Origin: Pseudomonas sp. ACM7
GTDB taxonomy: Bacteria; Pseudomonadota; Gammaproteobacteria; Pseudomonadales; Pseudomonadaceae
Reading direction: 5' to 3'
Assembly: GCF_004136015.1 (NCBI RefSeq)
Contig: NZ_CP024866.1
Location: forward strand, 6,338,861 to 6,402,860
Length of the DNA: 64,000 nucleotides
How positions within the stretch are numbered: position 1 is the first letter of the stretch; every line of letters starts with the position of its first letter. The notes beneath the pieces are model-generated. The model made no database searches. It was not told the origin of the DNA and worked only from the letters and a program-made list of their open reading frames with translations. Of this stretch, positions 27,474 through 37,175 are shown one piece after another. Made by a program: the position numbers and the translations under genes.

Positions 27474-28970
27474 CTAACGCTGGGCCTTGGGCCGCCACTC
27501 GCTGGAGAACAAACCGCGCTCGCGAGCCCAGACAATCGCCTCGCTACGACTGTGAACATCGAGCTTGGAATACACCGTCGAGACATGGTTGCGCACCGTG
27601 TTCGGCGCGAGTTTGAGCCGCGCGGCGATTTCCTTGTCGGCCAAGCCTTCGCAGATCAGGCCGAGCACATCGCGCTCGCGGGCGGTCAGGTCGGTGAAAG
27701 ACACGCTAGGCAACTGCGGCGAGTTGACGTTTTTCACGTTAGCGAGCTTCTCGATGAGCGTGCGGCTGAACCAGGAGGCGTCTTTCATCACCTCTTCAAT
27801 CGCTGACACCAACTCCAGTTCCGTCCGTTTACGTTCGGTGATGTCCATAAACACCAGCAGATAGCAGGGACTGTCTTGAATGTTCACGGTGTCGGCCGAG
27901 ACCGCGCAATCGATCAGCCCCGCGCCTTTCTTGCGTACCCGAACATCGACACGATCCACGCTTCCGGTTTTTTCCAGTGCCGCAAACAGTCGCGCGCAGG
28001 CGCCTGTGTCATCGATAAAATCGATCTGCGTCACCGATTTGCCGAGCACTTCTTCACTGGAATACGCGAGCGTATCGAGGAAGGCTTCATTGACGTCCAT
28101 CACCACCTGATCGCCGGCGTTGCACACCAGGATCGGCACCGGGGTCAGTCGAAAAGCCTTGGCGAAACGTTCCTCGCTCTGGCGCAGGGCGACTTCGGCC
28201 TTATGCCGAGGCTCGATGTCCACAAAGGAAAACAGCATGCAGGCTTCGTCGTTCAGCTCAAGGGGCTGGCCGGCGACGATCACCTGTTTGCTCCCACCTT
28301 CGCGTAACTGCAACTGAGCCTGCATTTGCGGAATGGTTGCCCCTTCGCGCAACCGCTGCTTGGCCAGGTCTTTGTTTTCGGCGCCCTCCAGCACGTCCAG
28401 TTCATACGTCGAACGGCCGATCACCTGATCACGGGCATGGCCGGTCATCTCCAGGAAGCCCGGATTGACTTTGATGTAGCGCAAATCGCTGAGGCGACAG
28501 ATCACCGCCGGGGCTGGGTTGGCATTGAAAGTTTTTTCAAAACGCTGTTCGGCGCTGGCCCACTCCGTGACGTCGTTCATGATCAACACCAACGACTCCG
28601 GCTCGCCAGCGCTGTCGGCCAATACCATGCTGCGCACACTGTGGACCCAGGTGCGCTCTTCGTCGTCCGCCGGTGTCACCTCAACCAACACATCACTGAA
28701 GGACTCGCCTCGGGCAACGCGGCTGATCGGATAATTGTCGGCCTGAACCGGATGATTATTGCGATAACGCAAGGCGAAGCGCTTGGCGTACTCCTTGGCA
28801 TTCGCCCCCAGTTCGCTGAGTTGCCCGACGCCGTGCATGGCCAACGCGGCGTCATTGGCCCAGAGAAGGGTCTGGTCGAGCTCCAGCAGAATGACCCCAT
28901 CGGACAGGCCGGCGATGATCTGCTGCAACTGACGGCGATTGGTTTCAGTGGTCAGGACGTCCTGGCTCAT
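27474..28970 (-). CDS. PAS-domain LuxR-family regulator
   Basis: This 498-aa cytoplasmic protein has three PAS units (about residues 10-125, 135-250 and 260-390; PAC ends VLIMNDVTEWA, FSFVDIEPR and LVFMDITERK). A C-terminal LuxR helix-turn-helix follows (ARERDVLGLICEGLADKEIA, NTVRNHVSTVYSKLDV). It should bind DNA in response to a small molecule or redox signal. There is no histidine kinase or receiver part, so it is a one-component regulator. The ATG at 28970 has GGAG before it. The target is unknown. Confidence 0.85.
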   Translation of the reverse strand: MSQDVLTTETNRRQLQQIIAGLSDGVILLELDQTLLWANDAALAMHGVGQLSELGANAKEYAKRFALRYRNNHPVQADNYPISRVARGESFSDVLVEVTPADDEERTWVHSVRSMVLADSAGEPESLVLIMNDVTEWASAEQRFEKTFNANPAPAVICRLSDLRYIKVNPGFLEMTGHARDQVIGRSTYELDVLEGAENKDLAKQRLREGATIPQMQAQLQLREGGSKQVIVAGQPLELNDEACMLFSFVDIEPRHKAEVALRQSEERFAKAFRLTPVPILVCNAGDQVVMDVNEAFLDTLAYSSEEVLGKSVTQIDFIDDTGACARLFAALEKTGSVDRVDVRVRKKGAGLIDCAVSADTVNIQDSPCYLLVFMDITERKRTELELVSAIEEVMKDASWFSRTLIEKLANVKNVNSPQLPSVSFTDLTARERDVLGLICEGLADKEIAARLKLAPNTVRNHVSTVYSKLDVHSRSEAIVWARERGLFSSEWRPKAQR

Positions 28971-29074
28971 TGGATCTCCACGCGTACGGCGGCGCATTCA
29001 TGCGCCGCCCTGTGAAGATTACGACCGCGGGGGGGTGGGATAGTGCAGCAAACATCACCTACATCACGCCCCCC

Positions 29075-29160
29075 TTGAGCTGAGCTTGCTCGCGAAGAGG
29101 CCATCATCTTCAACATCTCTATTGACTGATCCGCCGCCTTCGCGAGCAAGCTCAGCTCAG
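29075..29160. repeat. REP doublet (REPIN) beside decayed genes
   Basis: TGAGCTGAGCTTGCTCGCGA (from 29076) faces TCGCGAGCAAGCTCAGCTCA (to 29159). It directly adjoins the broken end of the sigma-factor gene. Its head GAGCTGAGC differs from the GGGAGCGGG form elsewhere. Confidence 0.85.
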
Positions 29161-29373
29161 GTCTTCACCCGTGGTCAGCCAGGCGGCCGGCGTGGCAATG
29201 GCAATGGCAATGGCAATGGCAATGGCGGCACGGTCGGCCTCCAGCCATTTGATGAACAGCTCTTGCACGACATCCTCGGCTTCGGCGCGGGAGCCGCGGA
29301 TGCGATACGCCAGACCGAGCAAAAAGGGCCGCCGCTGCTCGAACACAGCGGCGGCGTTTTCAGCGGAGTTCAT
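29152..29373 (-). pseudogene. Truncated ECF41-type sigma factor
   Basis: About 73 residues are left. FEQRRPFLLGLAYRIRGSRA and EAEDVVQELFIKWLEAD form region 2 of an extracytoplasmic-function sigma factor. An Ile-Ala repeat follows, then TPAAWLTT, the start of the next conserved block, and after that a few foreign residues to a stop in the REP doublet. Region 4 and the SnoaL-like tail of the ECF41 group are lost. The partner gene upstream is a carboxymuconolactone-decarboxylase relative, the usual companion of ECF41 factors, supporting the group call. Confidence 0.75.
29194..29223. repeat. Five copies of the hexamer GGCAAT
   Basis: Five tandem GGCAAT units give Ile-Ala x5 in the minus-strand sigma fragment. 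Changes of unit number would keep the frame. It looks like slippage in a gene no longer under selection. Confidence 0.9.
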
Positions 29374-29376
29374 CAA

Positions 29377-29733
29377 TCAGTGCCTCGACACCTGCAAACG
29401 GTTCCACAGGTTGATCATGCCGATCTCGGCCGTCAAGGCACCGATTTGCGCGTCGTTGAAGTGCTCGCGCAAGTCACCGCGCAAGCTGGCGTAATCGGTC
29501 TTTTCGTCGAGTACGGTCAGGGCCTCGGTCCAGGCCAGAGCGGCGCGTTCGGATGCGCTGAAATCACTGACGTGACGCCAGACGATCAAGCGGTCCAGCC
29601 GTTCGTTGGTTTCATTGGCTTCACGGGCCTCGCGGGTGTGCATCTTCACGCAGAAACCACATTGGTTGATCTGTGAGGCGCGCAGGTGGTCTGTGACGCG
29701 CCGACAACGGCTTAGATCTTTTGGTCGTAGCAC
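29377..29733 (-). pseudogene. N-terminally truncated carboxymuconolactone-decarboxylase-family protein
   Basis: The family core is present: LRASQINQCGFCVKMHTREA with the Cys-x2-Cys...His redox site, then ASERAALAWTEALTVL. The usual first 40 or so residues are replaced by an unrelated stretch starting with GTG (LRPKDLSRCRR). The gene ends 3 bp before the ATG of the truncated sigma factor, so the two were an ECF41-type operon. With its partner broken and its own beginning lost it is probably not functional. Confidence 0.65.
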
Positions 29734-29807
29734 CTTCTCGCGGCGGCTGCCCTAAGCTCAAGTCGAAGAGTGATTTATGCTGTCCCTTTACTGCCTGGAG
29801 AGTTGCC

Positions 29808-30242
29808 ATGATGCTGGATACGCTGCACTTCACGCCTTGGTCCGCGTTGGCAGGCGGTGCGTTGATCGGCTTGGCGGCGAGCGTGATGGTCGTGGCCAAT
29901 GGACGGGTCGCCGGGATTAGCGGATTACTCGGCAGCCTGCTAGCGCCAGGTGATTCGGGGCGAGGCGAAAAAGCCTTATTCATCCTCGGACTGCTGGCGG
30001 CCCCCCTGTTGTGGGCGCTGTTTCAGGTGTGGCCGACCATTGAATTCAAGACCGGTACCGTGGGGCTGATCATTGCCGGATTGTGTGTCGGGATCGGCAC
30101 CCGTTATGGCTCTGGCTGCACCAGTGGCCACGGGGTGTGCGGTATCTCGCGGCTTTCACCACGTTCCATCGTCGCGACGTTGAGCTTCATGTGCGCGGGC
30201 TTTGTGACTGTGTTTGTCCTACGCCATCTGTTGGGGTTTTGA
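29808..30242 (+). CDS. YeeE/YedE-family sulfur transport protein, first half
   Basis: This 144-aa membrane protein has about four helices and the conserved motif RYGSGCTSGHGVCGISRLS near residues 99-117, whose Cys is typical of thiosulfate/sulfide-type YeeE channels. The single-domain form pairs with the next gene. The ATG at 29808 has CTGGAGAG upstream. It likely moves sulfur compounds; P. aeruginosa-like genomes carry the same split pair. No BigR/ArsR regulator stands beside it here. Confidence 0.82.
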   Translation: MMLDTLHFTPWSALAGGALIGLAASVMVVANGRVAGISGLLGSLLAPGDSGRGEKALFILGLLAAPLLWALFQVWPTIEFKTGTVGLIIAGLCVGIGTRYGSGCTSGHGVCGISRLSPRSIVATLSFMCAGFVTVFVLRHLLGF

Positions 30243-30244
30243 AC

Positions 30245-30658
30245 ATGAAAAAACTCACGGCTTTCCTTGCCGGCCTGTTGTTCGGCATCGGCCTGCTGTT
30301 GGCCGGCATGGCCAACCCGGCCAAAGTGCTGGGATTTCTCGATATAACCGGTGTGTGGGACCCCTCTCTGGCGCTGGTCATGATCGGGGCGATTACCGTG
30401 GCCTGGGTGCCGTTTCACTGGGCCATGAAACAATCCAAGTCGTTGCTGGGGGCGCCGATGCAGTTGCCGGTCAGTCGTGAACTGGATCGACGCTTGATCG
30501 GTGGCAGCCTGCTGTTCGGGGTCGGTTGGGGCATTGCGGGCATCTGCCCCGGGCCGGCGCTGGTGCTGTTGCCGACGGGGCATTGGCAGGCTTGGGTGTT
30601 TGCAATCGCGATGCTGGCGGGGATGAGGGTATTCAGCATGTTGCAAGCGCGTCGTTAA
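30245..30658 (+). CDS. YeeE/YedE-family sulfur transport protein, second half
   Basis: This 137-aa partner protein has four hydrophobic helices and the motif WGIAGICPGPALV with a conserved Cys near residue 100. GIGLLLAGMANPAKVLGFLD in the first helices is typical of the family. It starts 2 bp after the first-half stop, so the two are translated together and should form one transporter. A strong terminator follows. Confidence 0.82.
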   Translation: MKKLTAFLAGLLFGIGLLLAGMANPAKVLGFLDITGVWDPSLALVMIGAITVAWVPFHWAMKQSKSLLGAPMQLPVSRELDRRLIGGSLLFGVGWGIAGICPGPALVLLPTGHWQAWVFAIAMLAGMRVFSMLQARR

Positions 30659-30687
30659 GTCGCCTCGCCAGGTCAATGTCTAGAGGT

Positions 30688-30732
30688 CGTAGCCTTCGGC
30701 GGCGCAGTCATTGCCGAAGGCTACGATTTTTT
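30688..30732. terminator. Terminator between YeeE pair and hydrolase gene
   Basis: A perfect 13-bp stem CGTAGCCTTCGGC (30688-30700) with GCCGAAGGCTACG (30713-30725) is followed by ATTTTTT. It serves the plus-strand sulfur genes and could also end the convergent hydrolase transcript. Confidence 0.85.
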
Positions 30733-30737
30733 GCGTT

Positions 30738-32021
30738 TCAGGCCGCCAATTCTCCGCTGGCAATCGCCGCCGAAGCCACCAGCATCGCCCGCAACAACAC
30801 CGCACACCCGGCCGCCAGATCATCCGGCGCGGCATTTTCGATTTCGTTGTGGCTGATGCCGCCTTCGCACGGTACGAAGATCATTCCCGCCGGGCCGAGT
30901 TCGGCGAGGAAGATTGCGTCGTGCCCTGCTCCGCTGACGATGTCCATGTGCGACAGGCCCAAGCCTTGGGCGGCGCCGCGTACTGCTTCGACGCAACCTT
31001 TGTCGAAGTACAGCGGCGGGAAATCCGCAGTGGGTGTCAGTTCAAAAGTCAGGCCGTGTTCCTCGCAGGTGGTTTCGATGACTTCGCGGACTTCGGCGAT
31101 CATCGAGTCCAGGCGCGCCGGTTCCAGATGCCGGAAATCCAGGGTCATGCGCACTTCGCCGGGGATGACGTTGCGTGAACCGGGATAGGCTTGCAGGCAG
31201 CCAACGGTGCCGCAGGCGTGGGGTTGATGGCCGAGGGCGGCGCGGTTGACCGCTCCGACGATCACCGAAGCGCCGACCAGAGCATCCTTGCGCAGGTGCA
31301 TCGGCGTCGGGCCGGCGTGAGCTTCGACGCCGCGCAGTTTCAGGTCGAACCATTTCTGCCCGAGGGCGCCCATCACCACGCCGATGGTTTTGCGTTCGTC
31401 TTCAAGGATCGGGCCTTGCTCGATATGGGCCTCGAAATAGGCGCCGACGGCATGGCCGCTGACCTCGCGTGGGCCGGCGTAGCCGATGGCGTTCAACGCT
31501 TCGCCGACGGTGACGCCTTCGGCATCGACCTTGGCCAGGGTTTCTTCGAGGGTGAATTTTTCTGCGAACACACCGGAGCCCATCATGCACGGAGCGAAGC
31601 GTGAGCCTTCTTCGTTGGTCCAGACCACCACTTCAAGCGGCGCTTCGGTTTCCACGCCAAGGTCATTGAGGGTTCGCAGGACTTCGACGCCGGCCAGTAC
31701 GCCGAAGCAGCCGTCGAACTTGCCGCCGGTGGGTTGGGTGTCGATGTGGCTGCCGGTCATCACCGGTGGCAGGTTGGGGTTGCGGCCGGGGCGGCGGGCG
31801 AAGATGTTGCCGACGGCGTCGATGCTGACGGTGCAACCGGCCTCCTCGCACCAGTTGACGAAAATGTCCCGGGCCTGGCGGTCGAGGTCGGTCAGGGCCA
31901 GGCGACAGACGCCGCCCTTGACCGTGGCGCCGAGCTTGGCCAAGTCCATGAGCGACTGCCACAAGCGGTCGCGGTTGATGTGCTGATGGGTGGACTGCAG
32001 AACGTCTACGGCAGCGTTCAT
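30738..32021 (-). CDS. Zn-dependent hydrolase, N-carbamoyl-beta-alanine amidohydrolase type
   Basis: This 427-aa M20-type hydantoinase/carbamoylase has GSHIDTQPTGGKFDG (metal His and Asp near residues 91-105), a second Glu pair in VWTNEEGSRFAP, and AGHDAIFLAE near the C-terminus. In the reductive pyrimidine pathway this enzyme (PydC role) splits N-carbamoyl-beta-alanine to beta-alanine, CO2 and ammonia. Position beside the nucleobase transporter and dihydropyrimidinase, as in P. putida, supports that. The ATG at 32021 has GAGGAG nearby. Confidence 0.87.
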   Translation of the reverse strand: MNAAVDVLQSTHQHINRDRLWQSLMDLAKLGATVKGGVCRLALTDLDRQARDIFVNWCEEAGCTVSIDAVGNIFARRPGRNPNLPPVMTGSHIDTQPTGGKFDGCFGVLAGVEVLRTLNDLGVETEAPLEVVVWTNEEGSRFAPCMMGSGVFAEKFTLEETLAKVDAEGVTVGEALNAIGYAGPREVSGHAVGAYFEAHIEQGPILEDERKTIGVVMGALGQKWFDLKLRGVEAHAGPTPMHLRKDALVGASVIVGAVNRAALGHQPHACGTVGCLQAYPGSRNVIPGEVRMTLDFRHLEPARLDSMIAEVREVIETTCEEHGLTFELTPTADFPPLYFDKGCVEAVRGAAQGLGLSHMDIVSGAGHDAIFLAELGPAGMIFVPCEGGISHNEIENAAPDDLAAGCAVLLRAMLVASAAIASGELAA

Positions 32022-32079
32022 GATGATCTCCTCAGGCAGTTGTTGTAGGTTTCTTCAGGCTGATCGTTGTCGTTTATGA

Positions 32080-32160
32080 GGCCGTCTTCGCGAGCAAGCC
32101 CGCTCCCACAGGGGAATGCATTTCAAGTGTGGGAGCGGGCTTGCTCGCGAAGAGGCCATC
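32080..32160. repeat. REP doublet (REPIN)
   Basis: CTTCGCGAGCAAGCCCGCTC (from 32087) faces GAGCGGGCTTGCTCGCGAAG (to about 32153) across a short loop. It lies between the hydrolase and NCS1 genes of the same strand. Confidence 0.9.
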
Positions 32161-32162
32161 AA

Positions 32163-33683
32163 TCACACCGCAGATTTCGCAACAGACGGGCTGGGGCGCA
32201 TCGAGCACAACCCGTAATAAATCAGCCCGCCAAGCGCTGAGCCGGTAAACCAGCCATAGTCGTAGAACCAGCTGAATGCATTGCTACCGAGCGACAGCAG
32301 CGTCAGCGCCACCGGCACACCAAACGCAATAAACCCGAACCAGTTCCACGCTGGATAAACGTCGTCGCGGTAAAGACCGGCCAGATCCAGTTGCTGTTTC
32401 TTGATCAGGAAATAGTCCACCACCATGATCCCGGCGATCGGGCCCAACAGGCTCGAATAGCCCAGCAACCAGTTGGAATACACCGTCTCTAGGCTTAAAT
32501 CCGAGACGATCAAACCGAGCTTCTTCAATAGCTCATGGGCCATCAGTGCCAAACCGACCAGGCCGGTGAGCATCACCGCTTTGGTGCGGTTGATGAACTT
32601 GGGTGCGACGTTCTGGAAGTCGTTGGTCGGCGAAACGATATTGGCCGCTGTGTTGGTCGACAGCGTGGCGATGATGATCAGCGCCATGGCCAGTGCGACC
32701 CAGACCGGGCTCTGGATATGGCCGATCAGGGTGACCGGATCGGAGACGGTGACACCCACCAGTTTTACCGAGGCGGCCGTCATCACCACGCCGAGGGAGG
32801 CGAACAGAAACATCGTCAGGGGCAAGCCGATAATCTGCCCGACGATCTGATCCTTCTGGCTTTTCGCATAGCGGCTGAAATCCGGAATGTTCAGGGACAA
32901 GGTGGCCCAGAACCCGACCATGGCGGTCAGCCCGGCGGCAAAGTAACTGACCACGCTGGCACCTTCCGGACGTTTAGCCGGGATCGCCATCAATTCGGTC
33001 ATCGAAACATTCGGCATGGCCCACACCAGCAGCCCCACGCCCACCAGCACCAACAATGGCGCCGAGAGGGTTTCGAGCCATTTGATCGAGTCCGCGCCGC
33101 GAATCACCACCCACAGGTTCAAGGCCCAGAACACCATGAACCCGATCACTTCACCGGTACCGCCGAGGGATTTCCACCCTTCGAACACGGAGCCGAGAAA
33201 CAGGTGAATGGCCAGGCCGCCGAACATCGTCTGAATGCCGAACCAGCCGCACGCCACCAGCGCCCGGATCAGGCACGGAATGTTGGAGCCGAGGATGCCG
33301 AAGGACGAACGCAACAACACGGGAAACGGAATGCCGTACTTGGTGCCGGGGAAGGCGTTCAGGGTCAGCGGGATCAGTACGATGATGTTGGCGAACAGAA
33401 TCGCCAGCAACGCTTCGCCGACGCTCAGGCCGAAATACGCGGTGAGCACGCCGCCGAGGGTGTAGGTCGGCACGCAGATCGCCATGCCGACCCACAAGGC
33501 GGTGATGTGCCATTTGTTCCAGGTTCGTTCGTGCACCTTGGTCGGTGCCATGTCGTGGTTGTAACGAGGGCTGTCGAGGACGTCACTGCCGGCTTCGAGC
33601 TCGAACAAGCCGTCGCGCTCGGTCACTTGCGATCTGATCTGTTGCATGGCCGCTCCACTGTTCTTTTGATTATTGTTGCTCAT
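32163..33683 (-). CDS. NCS1-family nucleobase:cation symporter
   Basis: This 506-aa inner-membrane transporter has about 12 helices. The NCS1 opening (RYNHDMAPTKVHERTWNKWHI near residues 40-60) and the motif FWATLSLNIPDFSRYAKSQKDQ in helix 6-7 are present. It should import uracil, thymine or dihydropyrimidines or hydantoins for the enzymes beside it. The start at 33683 gives the normal family length. The gene diverges from hydA across a 515-bp regulatory region. Confidence 0.87.
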   Translation of the reverse strand: MSNNNQKNSGAAMQQIRSQVTERDGLFELEAGSDVLDSPRYNHDMAPTKVHERTWNKWHITALWVGMAICVPTYTLGGVLTAYFGLSVGEALLAILFANIIVLIPLTLNAFPGTKYGIPFPVLLRSSFGILGSNIPCLIRALVACGWFGIQTMFGGLAIHLFLGSVFEGWKSLGGTGEVIGFMVFWALNLWVVIRGADSIKWLETLSAPLLVLVGVGLLVWAMPNVSMTELMAIPAKRPEGASVVSYFAAGLTAMVGFWATLSLNIPDFSRYAKSQKDQIVGQIIGLPLTMFLFASLGVVMTAASVKLVGVTVSDPVTLIGHIQSPVWVALAMALIIIATLSTNTAANIVSPTNDFQNVAPKFINRTKAVMLTGLVGLALMAHELLKKLGLIVSDLSLETVYSNWLLGYSSLLGPIAGIMVVDYFLIKKQQLDLAGLYRDDVYPAWNWFGFIAFGVPVALTLLSLGSNAFSWFYDYGWFTGSALGGLIYYGLCSMRPSPSVAKSAV

Positions 33684-33974
33684 CAGGGGCTGACGGCATC
33701 AATTAACGTGCCGGTTACCCCGTTTGCGCATCGGGCAGTTCCATAAAAACTTTGTAACCAACTGATGTTTATCAGTTTTATTTATATAGCCGATGAGTCA
33801 CCGGTTACTTGCTTGTTCACTCAGGCCAAATGCCAGGCAAGTTGTCCAAACAGTCAGGACTCAATCTGGTGCATACCACTTTTTTTCAACGTTGCGCATC
33901 AACCATAGACCATCCTCAAGCGGCTGATTTCACATAAGAAATCTCGTCTATTTTTACAACCTGTCAAGTGCGTC

Positions 33975-34000
33975 AAAATGGTGAGAGGCCTCACCATTTT
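33975..34000. promoter_or_regulatory. 26-bp palindrome, candidate operator
   Basis: Perfect 11-bp arms AAAATGGTGAG and CTCACCATTTT are separated by AGGC. The size suits a dimeric regulator such as the TetR protein encoded at 38558-39178. Confidence 0.55.
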
Positions 34001-34098
34001 GGTGATTTACAAATTTATTAGTTACTTATCAATAAGTTAAAACAGATATAAGCTTATAAAAAATATTCTTGCTCAATCCTCAAACTCAGGCTAGCGTC

Positions 34099-34124
34099 TA
34101 TTCCTGACAGCGCTGACAGGAATA
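34099..34124. promoter_or_regulatory. Second 26-bp palindrome 75 bp before hydA
   Basis: TATTCCTG, A, CAGCGCTG, A, CAGGAATA: three palindromic blocks with only the two single A bases unpaired. It could be an operator or a leader hairpin of the hydA transcript. Confidence 0.5.
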
Positions 34125-34159
34125 CACCTGTTTGCGTCGGCTTCATATAAAACATTTAG

Positions 34160-35638
<1,479 letters not shown>

Positions 35639-35642
35639 TATC

Positions 35643-35745
35643 GAGGCCTTCGGCCTTCGCGAGCAAGCCCGCTCCCACAGGGTGAATGCATTCCAAATGT
35701 GGGAGCGGCGGTGCGACGATTCGACTTGCTCGCGAAGAGGCCGGC
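35643..35745. repeat. REP doublet with one variant arm
   Basis: The left arm is the common TTCGCGAGCAAGCCCGCTCC form. The right arm is the long variant GGGAGCGGCGGTGCGACGAT followed by TCGACTTGCTCGCGAAGAGG. The pair is therefore a chimera of two REP types. It lies between hydA and preT. Confidence 0.88.
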
Positions 35746-35807
35746 AGCGACAACACAAAACCAATGCCCATCAGAGGCATTACCTCAATAACCGTGAGGC
35801 CAACACC

Positions 35808-37175
35808 GTGATCAAGACCCTGAACCACCTCCCGCATCCGCACGAGAATGCGGCCGCCCTCGCCGGCCATTTCACCGATCTGGCACCGCCGCTCAACGAT
35901 CGCCAGGCCCATCTGGAAGCCTCGCGTTGCCTGTACTGCTACGACGCGCCCTGCGTGAATGCCTGTCCGAGCGAAATCGATATTCCGTCGTTCATCCGCA
36001 ACATCCATCAGGAAAACGTTCAGGGCGCCGCGCAGAAAATCCTCTCGGCGAACATCCTCGGCGGCAGTTGCGCACGGGTGTGCCCGACGGAAGTCCTTTG
36101 CCAGCAAGCCTGCGTGCGCAACAACGACCATGAATGCGCACCGGTGCTGATCGGCCTGTTACAGCGTTACGCCGTCGACAACGCACACTTCAACGAACAC
36201 CCCTTCCAACGTGCTGCATCAACCGGCAAGCGCATCGCCGTGGTCGGCGCCGGTCCGGCCGGGTTGTCCTGCGCTCACCGCAGTGCCATGCACGGTCATG
36301 ACGTGGTGATTTTCGAGGCACGGGAAAAGGCTGGTGGTCTCAACGAATACGGGATCGCCAAGTACAAACTGGTGGACGACTACGCGCAGAAGGAGCTTGA
36401 GTTCCTATTGGAAATCGGCGGCATCGAAATCCGCCACGGGCAAAAACTTGGAGAGAACCTGACCTTAAGCGAGCTGCATCAGCAATTCGACGCGGTGTTC
36501 CTCGGCCTCGGTCTGGCCGCCAGCAAACAGCTGGGGCTTGCTCATGAAGATGCACCCGGCCTGCTGGCCGCCACCGATTACATCCGCGAACTGCGTCAGG
36601 CCGATGACCTGACCCAACTCCCCCTCGCTGACCGTTGTATCGTTTTGGGTGCCGGCAACACCGCCATCGACATGGCGGTGCAAATGGCTCGCCTCGGGGC
36701 ACGCGACGTCAACCTGGTGTACCGCCGCGGTGTCGAGGAAATGGGCGCCACCGGCCACGAACAGGACATCGCCAAAGCCAATCAAGTGCGTTTGCTGACT
36801 TGGGCACAACCCGAAGAAGTCCTGCTCGATGCTCAAGGCCAAGTACGCGGCATGCGCTTCGCCCGGACCTGGTTAGTCGACGGTCGCCTGCAAACCACCG
36901 GCGAAACGTTCGAACTGGCCGCTGACGCCATCTTCAAAGCCATCGGCCAGGCCTTCGACGCCAGCGCCCTCGCCGATCCGCTGGCCCGTGAACTCAAGCG
37001 CCAGGGTGAGCGGATTCAAGTGGACGAAAACCTGCGCACCAGCATCCCCGGCGTGTACGCCGGCGGCGACTGCACCAGCCTCGATCAGGACCTCACCGTG
37101 CAGGCGGTGCAGCACGGCAAACGGGCCGCCGAGGCCATCAACGCCCAACTCATGCTCAACGTGGAGGCTGCGTAA
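35808..37175 (+). CDS. preT: Dihydropyrimidine dehydrogenase subunit PreT (PydX)
   Basis: This 455-aa NAD(P)H- and FAD-binding subunit resembles glutamate synthase small chains. Two N-terminal [4Fe-4S] Cys clusters are present (CLYCYDAPCVNACPSEIDIP; CARVCPTEVLCQQAC). The FAD motif is AVVGAGPAGLSCAHR and the NAD(P) motif VLGAGNTAIDMAVQMARLGA. It passes electrons from NAD(P)H to PreA for the first step, reduction of uracil or thymine. The GTG at 35808 was chosen; the frame opens further upstream only within the REP doublet. It is directly followed by preA. Confidence 0.9.
   Translation: MIKTLNHLPHPHENAAALAGHFTDLAPPLNDRQAHLEASRCLYCYDAPCVNACPSEIDIPSFIRNIHQENVQGAAQKILSANILGGSCARVCPTEVLCQQACVRNNDHECAPVLIGLLQRYAVDNAHFNEHPFQRAASTGKRIAVVGAGPAGLSCAHRSAMHGHDVVIFEAREKAGGLNEYGIAKYKLVDDYAQKELEFLLEIGGIEIRHGQKLGENLTLSELHQQFDAVFLGLGLAASKQLGLAHEDAPGLLAATDYIRELRQADDLTQLPLADRCIVLGAGNTAIDMAVQMARLGARDVNLVYRRGVEEMGATGHEQDIAKANQVRLLTWAQPEEVLLDAQGQVRGMRFARTWLVDGRLQTTGETFELAADAIFKAIGQAFDASALADPLARELKRQGERIQVDENLRTSIPGVYAGGDCTSLDQDLTVQAVQHGKRAAEAINAQLMLNVEAA

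Noticed and set aside
29194..29223. GGCAAT tandem repeat as a phase-variation switch.
   Set aside because: The unit is six bases, so it cannot shift the frame, and the gene around it is already truncated.
32535..33746. A 403-codon plus-strand frame opposite the NCS1 gene.
   Set aside because: Product is low-complexity in His/Arg/Gly; the minus strand encodes a transporter with family motifs.
35682..35807. A longer PreT start within the REP doublet.
   Set aside because: The added residues are translated repeat sequence; the GTG at 35808 gives the normal family N-terminus.
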